From positions 124,001 through 188,000 of the forward strand of contig NW_025963611.1 of the NCBI RefSeq assembly GCF_910591885.1: a stretch of DNA of 64,000 bases. Reading direction: 5' to 3'. Origin of the DNA: Bombus terrestris (lineage: Eukaryota; Arthropoda; Insecta; Hymenoptera; Apidae). Positions 39,180-50,989 of the stretch are shown here, one piece after another (within the stretch, counting starts at the first letter, position 1; each line of letters begins with the position of its first letter). Below the pieces are notes generated by a model. The model ran no database searches. It was not told the origin of the DNA and worked only from the letters and a program-made list of their open reading frames with translations. The position numbers and the translations under genes were made by a program.

Positions 39180-41290
39180 CACGGTGTCCAACGATGTCCA
39201 ACGGTGTCCAACGGTGTCCCACAGTGTCCAACGGTGTCCCACGTTGTCCCACGTTGTCCCACGTTGTCCCACGTTGTCCCACGTTGTCCCACGATGTCCC
39301 ACGTTGTCCCACGTTGTCCCACGTTGTCCCACGTTGTCCCACGTTGTCCCACGTTGTCCCACGTTGTCCCACGTTGTCCCACGTTGTCCCACGTTGTCCC
39401 ACGTTGTCCCACGTTGTCCCACGTTGTCCCACGGTGTCCAACGATGTCCAACGATGTCCAACGGTGTCCCACGTTGTCCCACGTTGTTCCATGGTTTCCC
39501 ACGTTGTCCCACGTTGTCCCACGTTGTCCCACGGTGTCCAACGATGTCCAACGGTGTCCAACGGTGTCCAACGGTGTCCAACGGTGTCCCACGTTGTCCC
39601 ACGTTGTCCCACGTTGTCCCACGTTGTCCCACGTTGTCCCACGATGTCCCACGTTGTCCCACGTTGTCCCACGTTGTCCCACGATGTCCCACGTTGTCCC
39701 ACGTTGTCCCACGTTGTCCCACGTTGTCCCACGATGTCCCACGTTGTCCCACGTTGTCCCACGTTGTCCCACGTTGTCCCACGGTGTCCAACGATGTCCA
39801 ACGGTGTCCAACGGTGTCCCACGGTGTCCAACGGTGTCCCACGTTGTCCCACGTTGTCCCACGTTGTCCCACGTTGTCCCACGTTGTCCCACGATGTCCC
39901 ACGTTGTCCCACGTTGTCCGACGTTGTCCCACGTTGTCCCACGTTGTCCCACGTTGTCCCACGGTGTCCAACGATGTCCAACGATGTCCAACGGTGTCCC
40001 ACGTTGTCCCACGTTGTTCCATGGTTTCCCACGTTGTCCCACGTTGTCCCACGTTGTCCCACGGTGTCCAACGATGTCCAACGGTGTCCAACGGTGTCCA
40101 ACGGTGTCCAACGGTGTCCCACGGTGTCCAACGATGTCCAACGGTGTCCCACGTTGTCCAACGATGTCCCACGTTGTCCCACGTTGTCCCACGTTGTCCC
40201 ACGTTGTCCCACGTTGTCCCACGTTGTCCCACGTTGCCCCACGTTGTCCCACGTTGTCCCGCGTTGCCCCACGGTGTCCAACGATGTCCAACGGTGTCCA
40301 ACGGTGTCCCACGGTGTCCAACGGTGTCCCACGTTGTCCCACGTTGTCCCACGTTGTCCCACGTTGTCCCACGTTGTCCCACGTTGTCCAACGATGTCCA
40401 ACGGTGTCCCACGTTGTCCCACGTTGTTCCATGGTTTCCCACGTTGTCCCACGTTGTCCCACGTTGTCCCACGTTGTCCCACGTTGTCCCACGGTGTCCC
40501 ACGGTGTCCAACGATGTCCAACGGTGTCCCACGTTGTCCCACGTTGTCCCACGATGTCCCACGTTGTCCCACGTTGTCCCACGTTGTCCCACGTTGTCCC
40601 ACGTTGTCCCACGTTGTCCCACGTGGTCCCACGTTGTCCCACGTTGTCCCACGGTGTCCAACGATGTCCAACGGTGTCCCACGTTGTCCAACGGTGTCCC
40701 ACGTTGTCCCACGTTGTCCCACGTTGTCCACGTTGTCCCACGATGTCCCACGTTGTCCCACGTTGTCCCATGTTGTCCCACGTTGTCCCACGTTGTCCCA
40801 CGGTGTCCAACGATGTCCCACGTTGTCCCACGTTGTCCCACGTTGTCCCACGTTGTCCCACGATGTCCCACGTTGTCCCACGTTGTCCCACGTTGTCCCA
40901 CGTTGTCCCACGTTGTCCCACGTTGTCCAACGATGTCCAACGGTGTCCCACGTTGTCCCACGTTGTTCCATGGTTTCCCACGTTGTCCCACGTTGTCCCA
41001 CGTTGTCCCACGGTGTCCAACGATGTCCAACGGTGTCCAACGGTGTCCAACGGTGTCCAACGGTGTCCCACGTTGTCCCACGTTGTCCCACGTTGTCCCA
41101 CGGTGTCCAACGATGTCCAACGGTGTCCCACGTTGTCCCACGTTGGCCCACGTTGTCCCACGTTGTCCCACGTTGTCCCACGATGTCCCACGTTGTCCCA
41201 CGTTGTCCCACGTTGTCCCACGTTGTCCCACGTTGTCCCACGTTGTCCCACGTTGTCCCACGTTGTCCCACGTTGTCCCACGTTGTCCCA
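39180..41290. repeat. 2.12-kb tandem duplication, left copy
   Basis: Landmarks recur 2,119-2,120 bp downstream: ACAGTGTCCA at 39,221 and 41,340, NcoI dimers at 39,481, 40,011 and 40,421 / 41,600, 42,130 and 42,540, ATGTTGTCCC at 40,770 and 42,890, ACGTTGGCCC at 41,140 and 43,260. The offset is 2,119 before the one-base loss at 40,721-40,729 and 2,120 after it, so the loss lies in this copy only. Confidence 0.9.
40721..40729. other. Only register break: a 9-bp monomer (one C lost)
   Basis: The unit here reads ACGTTGTCC and is followed directly by a normal ACGTTGTCCC, shifting all downstream units by one base. No other change of 10-bp phase occurs in the window. The corresponding unit in the right copy of the 2.12-kb duplication, near 42,840-42,849, is a full ten bases. 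The C3 tract has become C2 in one copy only, so it is either a deletion younger than the duplication or a homopolymer consensus error. Confidence 0.95.
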
Positions 41291-41299
41291 CGTTGTCCC

Positions 41300-43380
41300 A
41301 CGGTGTCCAACGATGTCCAACGGTGTCCAACGGTGTCCCACAGTGTCCAACGGTGTCCCACGTTGTCCCACGTTGTCCCACGTTGTCCCACGTTGTCCCA
41401 CGTTGTCCCACGATGTCCCACGTTGTCCGACGTTGTCCCACGTTGTCCCACGTTGTCCCACGTTGTCCCACGTTGTCCCACGTTGTCCCACGTTGTCCCA
41501 CGTTGTCCAACGGTGTCCCACGTTGTCCCACGTTGTCCCACGTTGTCCCACGGTGTCCAACGATGTCCAACGATGTCCAACGGTGTCCCACGTTGTCCCA
41601 CGTTGTTCCATGGTTTCCCACGTTGTCCCACGTTGTCCCACGTTGTCCCACGGTGTCCAACGATGTCCAACGGTGTCCAACGGTGTCCAACGGTGTCCAA
41701 CGGTGTCCCACGTTGTCCCACGTTGTCCCACGTTGTCCCACGTTGTCCCACGTTGTCCCACGATGTCCCACGTTGTCCCACGTTGTCCCACGTTGTCCCA
41801 CGATGTCCCACGTTGTCCCACGTTGTCCCACGTTGTCCCACGTTGTCCCACGATGTCCCACGTTGTCCCACGTTGTCCCACGTTGTCCCACGTTGTCCCA
41901 CGGTGTCCAACGATGTCCAACGGTGTCCAACGGTGTCCCACGGTGTCCAACGGTGTCCCACGTTGTCCCACGTTGTCCCACGTTGTCCCACGTTGTCCCA
42001 CGTTGTCCCACGATGTCCCACGTTGTCCCACGTTGTCCGACGTTGTCCCACGTTGTCCCACGTTGTCCCACGTTGTCCCACGGTGTCCAACGATGTCCAA
42101 CGATGTCCAACGGTGTCCCACGTTGTCCCACGTTGTTCCATGGTTTCCCACGTTGTCCCACGTTGTCCCACGTTGTCCCACGGTGTCCAACGATGTCCAA
42201 CGGTGTCCAACGGTGTCCAACGGTGTCCAACGGTGTCCCACGGTGTCCAACGATGTCCAACGGTGTCCCACGTTGTCCAACGATGTCCCACGTTGTCCCA
42301 CGTTGTCCCACGTTGTCCCACGTTGTCCCACGTTGTCCCACGTTGTCCCACGTTGCCCCACGTTGTCCCACGTTGTCCCGCGTTGCCCCACGGTGTCCAA
42401 CGATGTCCAACGGTGTCCAACGGTGTCCCACGGTGTCCAACGGTGTCCCACGTTGTCCCACGTTGTCCCACGTTGTCCCACGTTGTCCCACGTTGTCCCA
42501 CGTTGTCCAACGATGTCCAACGGTGTCCCACGTTGTCCCACGTTGTTCCATGGTTTCCCACGTTGTCCCACGTTGTCCCACGTTGTCCCACGTTGTCCCA
42601 CGTTGTCCCACGGTGTCCCACGGTGTCCAACGATGTCCAACGGTGTCCCACGTTGTCCCACGTTGTCCCACGATGTCCCACGTTGTCCCACGTTGTCCCA
42701 CGTTGTCCCACGTTGTCCCACGTTGTCCCACGTTGTCCCACGTGGTCCCACGTTGTCCCACGTTGTCCCACGGTGTCCAACGATGTCCAACGGTGTCCCA
42801 CGTTGTCCAACGGTGTCCCACGTTGTCCCACGTTGTCCCACGTTGTCCCACGTTGTCCCACGATGTCCCACGTTGTCCCACGTTGTCCCATGTTGTCCCA
42901 CGTTGTCCCACGTTGTCCCACGGTGTCCAACGATGTCCCACGTTGTCCCACGTTGTCCCACGTTGTCCCACGTTGTCCCACGATGTCCCACGTTGTCCCA
43001 CGTTGTCCCACGTTGTCCCACGTTGTCCCACGTTGTCCCACGTTGTCCAACGATGTCCAACGGTGTCCCACGTTGTCCCACGTTGTTCCATGGTTTCCCA
43101 CGTTGTCCCACGTTGTCCCACGTTGTCCCACGGTGTCCAACGATGTCCAACGGTGTCCAACGGTGTCCAACGGTGTCCAACGGTGTCCCACGTTGTCCCA
43201 CGTTGTCCCACGTTGTCCCACGGTGTCCAACGATGTCCAACGGTGTCCCACGTTGTCCCACGTTGGCCCACGTTGTCCCACGTTGTCCCACGTTGTCCCA
43301 CGATGTCCCACGTTGTCCCACGTTGTCCCACGTTGTCCCACGTTGTCCCACGTTGTCCCACGTTGTCCCACGTTGTCCCA
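41300..43380. repeat. 2.12-kb tandem duplication, right copy
   Basis: This is the right copy of 39,180-41,290, in uninterrupted 10-bp register. Its right half also starts super-repeat S3: the NcoI dimers at 42,130 and 42,540 have further counterparts at 50,990 and 51,410, 60,640 and 61,060, and 63,320 and 63,740. Confidence 0.88.
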
Positions 43381-44129
43381 CGTTGTCCCACGTTGTCCAA
43401 CGTTGTCCCACGTTGTCCCACGTTGTCCCACGTTGTCCCACGTTGTCCCACGGTGTCCAACGGTGTCCAACGATGTCCCACGTTGTCCCACGTTGTCCCA
43501 CGTTGTCCCACGATGTCCCACGTTGTCCCACGTTGTCCCACGTTGTCCCACGTTGTCCCACGTTGTCCCACGTTGTCCCACGTTGTCCCACGTTGTCCCA
43601 CGTTGTCCCACGGTGTCCAACGATGTCCAACGGTGTCCAGCGATGTCCAACGGTGTCCCACGTTGTCCCACGTTTTCCCACGTTGTCCCACGTTGTCCCA
43701 CGGTGTCCAACGATGTCCAACGATGTCCAACGGTGTCCCACGTTGTCCCACGTTGTTCCATGGTTTCCCACGTTGTCCCACGTTGTCCCACGTTGTCCCA
43801 CGGTGTCCAACGATGTCCAACGGTGTCCAACGGTGTCCAACGGTGTCCAACGGTGTCCCACGTGGTCCCACGTTGTCCCACGTTGTCCCACGATGTCCCA
43901 CGTTGTCCCACGTTGTCCCACGTTGTCCCACGTTGTCCCACGTTGTCCCACGTTGTCCCACGTTGTCCCACGGTGTCCAACGATGTCCAACGGTGTCCAA
44001 CGGTGTCCCACGGTGTCCAACGGTGTCCCACGTTGTCCCACGTTGTCCCACGTTGTCCCACGTTGTCCCACGTTGTCCCACGTTGTCCCACGTTGTCCAA
44101 CGATGTCCAACGGTGTCCCACGTTGTCCC

Positions 44130-44789
44130 ACGTTGTTCCATGGTTTCCCACGTTGTCCCACGTTGTCCCACGTTGTCCCACGGTGTCCAACGATGTCCAA
44201 CGGTGTCCAACGGTGTCCAACGGTGTCCAACGGTGTCCCACGTTGGCCCACGTTGTCCCACGTTGTCCCACGGTGTCCAACGATGTCCAACGGTGTCCCA
44301 CGTTGTCCCACGTTGTCCCACGTTGTCCCACGTTGTCCCACGTTGTCCCACGATGTCCCACGTTGTACCACGTTGTCCCACGTTGTCCCACGATGTCCAA
44401 CGGTGTCCAACGGTGTCCCACGTTGTCCAACGATGTCCAACGGTGTCCCACGTTGTCCCACGTTGTTCCATGGTTTCCCACGTTGTCCCACGTTGTCCCA
44501 CGTTGTCCCACGGTGTCCAACGATGTCCAACGGTGTCCAACGGTGTCCAACGGTGTCCAACGGTGTCCCACGTTGGCCCACGTTGTCCCACGTTGTCCCA
44601 CGGTGTCCAACGATGTCCAACGGTGTCCCACGTTGTCCCACGTTGTCCCACGTTGTCCCACGTTGTCCCACGTTGTCCCACGATGTCCCACGTTGTCCCA
44701 CGTTGTCCCACGGTGTCCAACGATGTCCAACGGTGTCCAACGGTGTCCCACGGTGTCCAACGTTGTCCCACGTTGTCCCACGTTGTCCC
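44130..44789. repeat. 330-bp tandem duplication inside S3
   Basis: The NcoI dimer at 44,130 and the ACGTTGGCCC unit at 44,240 recur at 44,460 and 44,570, an offset of 330 bp. S4 has only one copy of this module (dimer 52,990, ACGTTGGCCC 53,100), so it is either a gain in S3 or a loss in S4. Confidence 0.75.
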
Positions 44790-45349
44790 ACGTTGTCCCA
44801 CGTTGTCCAACGGTGTCCCACGTTGTCCCACGTTGTCCCACGGTGTCCAACGATGTCCAACGGTGTCCAACGGTGTCCAACGGTGTCCAACGGTGTCCCA
44901 CGTTGTCCCACGTTGTCCCACGTTGTCCCACGGTGTCCAACGGTGTCCCACGTTGTCCCACGTTGTCCCACGTTGTCCCACGTTGTCCCACGATGTCCCA
45001 CGTTGTCCCACGTTGTCCCACGTTGTCCCACGTTGTCCCACGTCGTCCCACGTTGTCCCACGTTGTCCCACGTTGTCCCACGTTGTCCCACGTCGTCCCA
45101 CGTTGTCCCACGTTGTCCCACGTTGTCCCACGTTGTCCCACGTTGTCCCACGTTGTCCCACGTTGTCCCACGGTGTCCAACGGTGTCCAACGATGTCCCA
45201 CGTTGTCCCACGTTGTCCCACGTTGTCCCACGTTGTCCCACGATGTCCCACGTTGTCCCACGTTGTCCCACGTTGTCCCACGTTGTCCCACGTTGTCCCA
45301 CGTTGTCCCACGTTGTCCCACGTTGTCCCACGTTGTCCCACGTTGTCCC

Positions 45350-48300
45350 ACGTTGTTCCATGGTTTCCCACGTTGTCCCACGTTGTCCCACGTTGTCCCA
45401 CGTTGTCCCACGGTGTCCAACGATGTCCAACGATGTCCAACGGTGTCCCACGTTGTCCCACGTTGTCCCACGTTGTCCCACGTTGTCCCACGTTGTCCCA
45501 CGTTGTCCCACGGTGTCCAACGGTGTCCAACGATGTCCCACGTTGTCCCACGTTGTCCCACGTTGTCCCACGTTGTCCCACGTTGTCCCACGTTGTCCCA
45601 CGGTGTCCAACGGTGTCCAACGATGTCCCACGTTGTCCCACGTTGTCCCACGTTGTCCCACGTTGTCCCACGATGTCCCACGTTGTCCCACGTTGTCCCA
45701 CGTTGTCCCACGTTGTCCCACGTTGTCCCACGTTGTCCCACGATGTCCCACGTTGTCCCACGTTGTCCGACGTTGTCCCACGTTTTCCCACGTTGTCCCA
45801 CGTTGTCCCACGGTGTCCAACGATGTCCAACGGTGTCCAACGGTGTCCCACGGTGTCCAACGTTGTCCCACGTTGTCCCACGTTGTCCCACGTTGTCCCA
45901 CGTTGTCCCACGTTGTCCCACGTTGTCCCACGTTGTCCCACGTTGTCCCACGTTGTCCCACGTTGTCCCACGGTGTCCCACGTTGTCCCACGTTGTCCCA
46001 CGTTGTCCCACGTTGTCCCACGTTGTCCCACGATGTCCCACGTTGTCCCACGTTGTCCGACGTTGTCCCACGTTTTCCCACGTTGTCCCACGTTGTCCCA
46101 CGGTGTCCAACGATGTCCAACGGTGTCCAACGGTGTCCCACGGTGTCCAACGTTGTCCCACGTTGTCCCACGTTGTCCCACGTTGTCCCACGTTGTCCCA
46201 CGTTGTCCCACGTTGTCCCACGTTGTCCCACGTTGTCCCACGTTGTCCCACGTTGTCCCACGTTGTCCCACGTTGTCCCACGTTGTCCCACGTTGTCCCA
46301 CGTTGTCCCACGGTGTCCAACGATGTCCAACGGTGTCCCACGTTGTCCCACGTTGTCCCACGTTGTCCCACGTTGTCCCACGTTGTCCCACGTTGTCCCA
46401 CGTTGTCCCACGTTGTCCCACGTTGTCCCACGTTGTCCCACGTTGTCCCACGATGTCCCACGTTGTCCCACGTTGTCCGACGTTGTCCCACGTTGTCCCA
46501 CGTTGTCCCACGTTGTCCCACGGTGTCCAACGATGTCCAACGATGTCCAACGGTGTCCCACGTTGTCCCACGTTGTTCCATGGTTTCCCACGTTGTCCCA
46601 CGTTGTCCCACGTTGTCCCACGTTGTTCCATGGTTTCCCACGTTGTCCCACGTTGTCCCACGTTGTCCCACGTTGTCCCACGGTGTCCAACGATGTCCAA
46701 CGATGTCCAACGGTGTCCCACGTTGTCCCACGTTGTCCCACGTTGTCCCACGTTGTCCCACGTTGTCCCACGTTGTCCCACGTTGTCCCACGGTGTCCAA
46801 CGGTGTCCAACGATGTCCCACGTTGTCCCACGTTGTCCCACGTTGTCCCACGTTGTCCCACGATGTCCCACGTTGTCCCACGTTGTCCCACGTTGTCCCA
46901 CGTTGTCCCACGTTGTCCCACGTTGTCCCACGATGTCCCACGTTGTCCCACGTTGTCCGACGTTGTCCCACGTTTTCCCACGTTGTCCCACGTTGTCCCA
47001 CGGTGTCCAACGATGTCCAACGGTGTCCAACGGTGTCCCACGGTGTCCAACGTTGTCCCACGTTGTCCCACGTTGTCCCACGTTGTCCCACGTTGTCCCA
47101 CGTTGTCCCACGTTGTCCCACGTTGTCCCACGTTGTCCCACGTTGTCCCACGTTGTCCCACGTTGTCCCACGTTGTCCCACGTTGTCCCACGTTGTCCCA
47201 CGTTGTCCCACGTTGTCCCACGATGTCCCACGTTGTCCCACGTTGTCCGACGTTGTCCCACGTTTTCCCACGTTGTCCCACGTTGTCCCACGGTGTCCAA
47301 CGATGTCCAACGGTGTCCAACGGTGTCCCACGGTGTCCAACGTTGTCCCACGTTGTCCCACGTTGTCCCACGTTGTCCCACGTTGTCCCACGTTGTCCCA
47401 CGTTGTCCCACGTTGTCCCACGTTGTCCCACGTTGTCCCACGTTGTCCCACGTTGTCCCACGTTGTCCCACGTTGTCCCACGTTGTCCCACGATGTCCCA
47501 CGTTGTCCCACGTTGTCCCACGTTGTCCCACGTTGTCCCACGTTGTCCCACGTTGTCCCACGTTGTCCCACGTTGTCCCACGTTGTCCCACGTTGTCCCA
47601 CGTTGTTCCATGGTTTCCCACGTTGTCCCACGTTGTCCCACGTTGTCCCACGTTGTCCCACGGTGTCCAACGATGTCCAACGATGTCCAACGGTGTCCCA
47701 CGTTGTCCCACGTTGTCCCACGTTGTCCCACGTTGTCCCACGTTGTCCCACGTTGTCCCACGGTGTCCAACGGTGTCCAACGATGTCCCACGTTGTCCCA
47801 CGTTGTCCCACGTTGTCCCACGTTGTCCCACGTTGTCCCACGTTGTCCCACGGTGTCCAACGGTGTCCAACGATGTCCCACGTTGTCCCACGTTGTCCCA
47901 CGTTGTCCCACGTTGTCCCACGATGTCCCACGTTGTCCCACGTTGTCCCACGTTGTCCCACGTTGTCCCACGTTGTCCCACGTTGTCCCACGATGTCCCA
48001 CGTTGTCCCACGTTGTCCGACGTTGTCCCACGTTTTCCCACGTTGTCCCACGTTGTCCCACGGTGTCCAACGATGTCCAACGGTGTCCAACGGTGTCCCA
48101 CGGTGTCCAACGTTGTCCCACGTTGTCCCACGTTGTCCCACGTTGTCCCACGTTGTCCCACGTTGTCCCACGTTGTCCCACGTTGTCCCACGTTGTCCCA
48201 CGTTGTCCCACGTTGTCCCACGTTGTCCCACGTTGTCCCACGTTGTCCCACGTTGTCCCACGTTGTCCCACGTTGTCCCACGATGTCCCACGTTGTCCCA

Positions 48301-49700
48301 CGTTGTCCGACGTTGTCCCACGTTTTCCCACGTTGTCCCACGTTGTCCCACGGTGTCCAACGATGTCCAACGGTGTCCAACGGTGTCCCACGGTGTCCAA
48401 CGTTGTCCCACGTTGTCCCACGTTGTCCCACGTTGTCCCACGTTGTCCCACGTTGTCCCACGTTGTCCCACGTTGTCCCACGTTGTCCCACGTTGTCCCA
48501 CGTTGTCCCACGTTGTCCCACGTTGTCCCACGTTGTCCCACGTTGTCCCACGTTGTCCCACGGTGTCCAACGATGTCCAACGGTGTCCCACGTTGTCCCA
48601 CGTTGTCCCACGTTGTCCCACGTTGTCCCACGTTGTCCCACGTTGTCCCACGTTGTCCCACGTTGTCCCACGTTGTCCCACGTTGTCCCACGTTGTCCCA
48701 CGATGTCCCACGTTGTCCCACGTTGTCCGACGTTGTCCCACGTTGTCCCACGTTGTCCCACGTTGTCCCACGGTGTCCAACGATGTCCAACGATGTCCAA
48801 CGGTGTCCCACGTTGTCCCACGTTGTTCCATGGTTTCCCACGTTGTCCCACGTTGTCCCACGTTGTCCCACGTTGTTCCATGGTTTCCCACGTTGTCCCA
48901 CGTTGTCCCACGTTGTCCCACGTTGTCCCACGGTGTCCAACGATGTCCAACGATGTCCAACGGTGTCCCACGTTGTCCCACGTTGTCCCACGTTGTCCCA
49001 CGTTGTCCCACGTTGTCCCACGTTGTCCCACGTTGTCCCACGGTGTCCAACGGTGTCCAACGATGTCCCACGTTGTCCCACGTTGTCCCACGTTGTCCCA
49101 CGTTGTCCCACGATGTCCCACGATGTCCCACGTTGTCCCACGTTGTCCCACGTTGTCCCACGTTGTCCCACGTTGTCCCACGTTGTCCCACGATGTCCCA
49201 CGTTGTCCCACGTTGTCCGACGTTGTCCCACGTTTTCCCACGTTGTCCCACGTTGTCCCACGGTGTCCAACGATGTCCAACGGTGTCCAACGGTGTCCCA
49301 CGGTGTCCAACGTTGTCCCACGTTGTCCCACGTTGTCCCACGTTGTCCCACGTTGTCCCACGTTGTCCCACGTTGTCCCACGTTGTCCCACGTTGTCCCA
49401 CGTTGTCCCACGTTGTCCCACGTTGTCCCACGTTGTCCCACGTTGTCCCACGTTGTCCCACGTTGTCCCACGTTGTCCCACGATGTCCCACGTTGTCCCA
49501 CGTTGTCCGACGTTGTCCCACGTTTTCCCACGTTGTCCCACGTTGTCCCACGGTGTCCAACGATGTCCAACGGTGTCCAACGGTGTCCCACGGTGTCCAA
49601 CGTTGTCCCACGTTGTCCCACGTTGTCCCACGTTGTCCCACGTTGTCCCACGTTGTCCCACGTTGTCCCACGTTGTCCCACGTTGTCCCACGTTGTCCCA
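45350..49700. repeat. 2.25-kb tandem pair with nested 290-bp repeats
   Basis: The NcoI dimer at 45,350 recurs at 47,600, and the paired dimers 50 bp apart at 46,570 and 46,620 recur at 48,820 and 48,870, an offset of 2,250 bp. Inside each copy the module ACGATGTCCC, ACGTTGTCCC, CCG-ending unit followed by ACGTTTTCCC occurs in 290-bp pairs: 45,740/46,030, 46,930/47,220, 47,990/48,280, 49,190/49,480. A further pair, 58,800/59,090, lies in S4. Confidence 0.82.
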
Positions 49701-50989
49701 CGTTGTCCCACGTTGTCCCACGTTGTCCCACGTTGTCCCACGTTGTCCCACGTTTTCCCACGTTGTCCCACGTTGTCCCACGGTGTCCAACGATGTCCAA
49801 CGGTGTCCCACGTTGTCCAACGGTGTCCCACGTTGTCCCACGTTGTCCCACGTTGTCCCACGTTGTCAAACGATGTCCCACGTTGTCCCACGTTGTCCCA
49901 CGTTGTCCCACGTTGTCCCACGTTGTCCCACGTTGTCCCACGTTGTCCCACGTTGTCACACGTTGTCCCACGTTGTCCCACGGTGTCCAACGATGTCCAA
50001 CGGTGTCCAACGGTGTCCCACGGTGTCCAACGGTGTCCCACGTTGTCCCACGTTGTCCCACGTTGTCCCACGTTGTCCCACGTTGTCCCACGTTGTCCCA
50101 CGTTGTCCAACGATGTCCAACGGTGTCCCACGTTGTCCCACGTTGTTCCATGGTTTCCCACGTTGTCCCACGTTGTCCCACGTTGTCCCACGGTGTCCAA
50201 CGATGTCCAACGGTGTCCAACGGTGTCCAACGGTGTCCCACGTTGTCCCACGTTGTCCCACGTTGTCCCACGGTGTCCAACGATGTCCAACGGTGTCCCA
50301 CGTTGTCCCACGTTGTCCCACGTTGTCCCACGTTGTCCCACGTTGTCCCACGTTGTCCCACGTTGTCCCACGTTGTCCCACGTTGTCCCACGTTGTCCCA
50401 CGTTGTCCCACGTTGTCCCACGTTGTTCCATGGTTTCCCACGTTGTCCCACGTTGTCCCACGTTGTCCCACGTTGTCCCACGGTGTCCAACGATGTCCAA
50501 CGATGTCCAACGGTGTCCCACGTTGTCCCACGTTGTCCCACGTTGTCCCACGTTGTCCCACGTTGTCCCACGTTGTCCCACGTTGTCCCACGGTGTCCAA
50601 CGGTGTCCAACGATGTCCCACGTTGTCCCACTTTGTCCCACGTTGTCCCACGTTGTCCCACGATGTCCCACGTTGTCCCACGTTGTCCCGCGTTGTCCCA
50701 CGTTGTCCCACGTTGTCCCACGTTGTCCCACGTTGTCCCACGTTGTCCCACGTTGTCCCACGGTGTCCAACGATGTCCAACGGTGTCCAACGGTGTCCCA
50801 CGGTGTCCAACGGTGTCCCACGTTGTCCCACGTTGTCCCACGTTGTCCCACGTTGTCCCACGTTGTCCCACGATGTCCCACGTTGTCCCACGTTGTCCGA
50901 CGTTGTCCCACGTTGTCCCACGTTGTCCCACGTTGTCCCACGGTGTCCAACGATGTCCAACGATGTCCAACGGTGTCCCACGTTGTCCC

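Larger units (their letters stand above)
42130..50989. repeat. Super-repeat S3, about 8.86 kb
   Basis: Ordered landmarks recur about 8.87 kb downstream in the first part (ACGTTGGCCC 43,260/52,130 and 44,240/53,100; GCGATGTCCA 43,640/52,520; ACGTGGTCCC 43,860/52,740; NcoI dimer 43,750/52,630) and about 9.62-9.65 kb downstream in the last part (double NcoI dimer 48,820 and 48,870 / 58,440 and 58,490; ACGTTGTCAA 49,860/59,500; dimers 50,140 and 50,990 / 59,780 and 60,640). The next copy starts where this one ends, so S3 and S4 are direct tandem copies, differing mainly in the middle. Confidence 0.82.
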
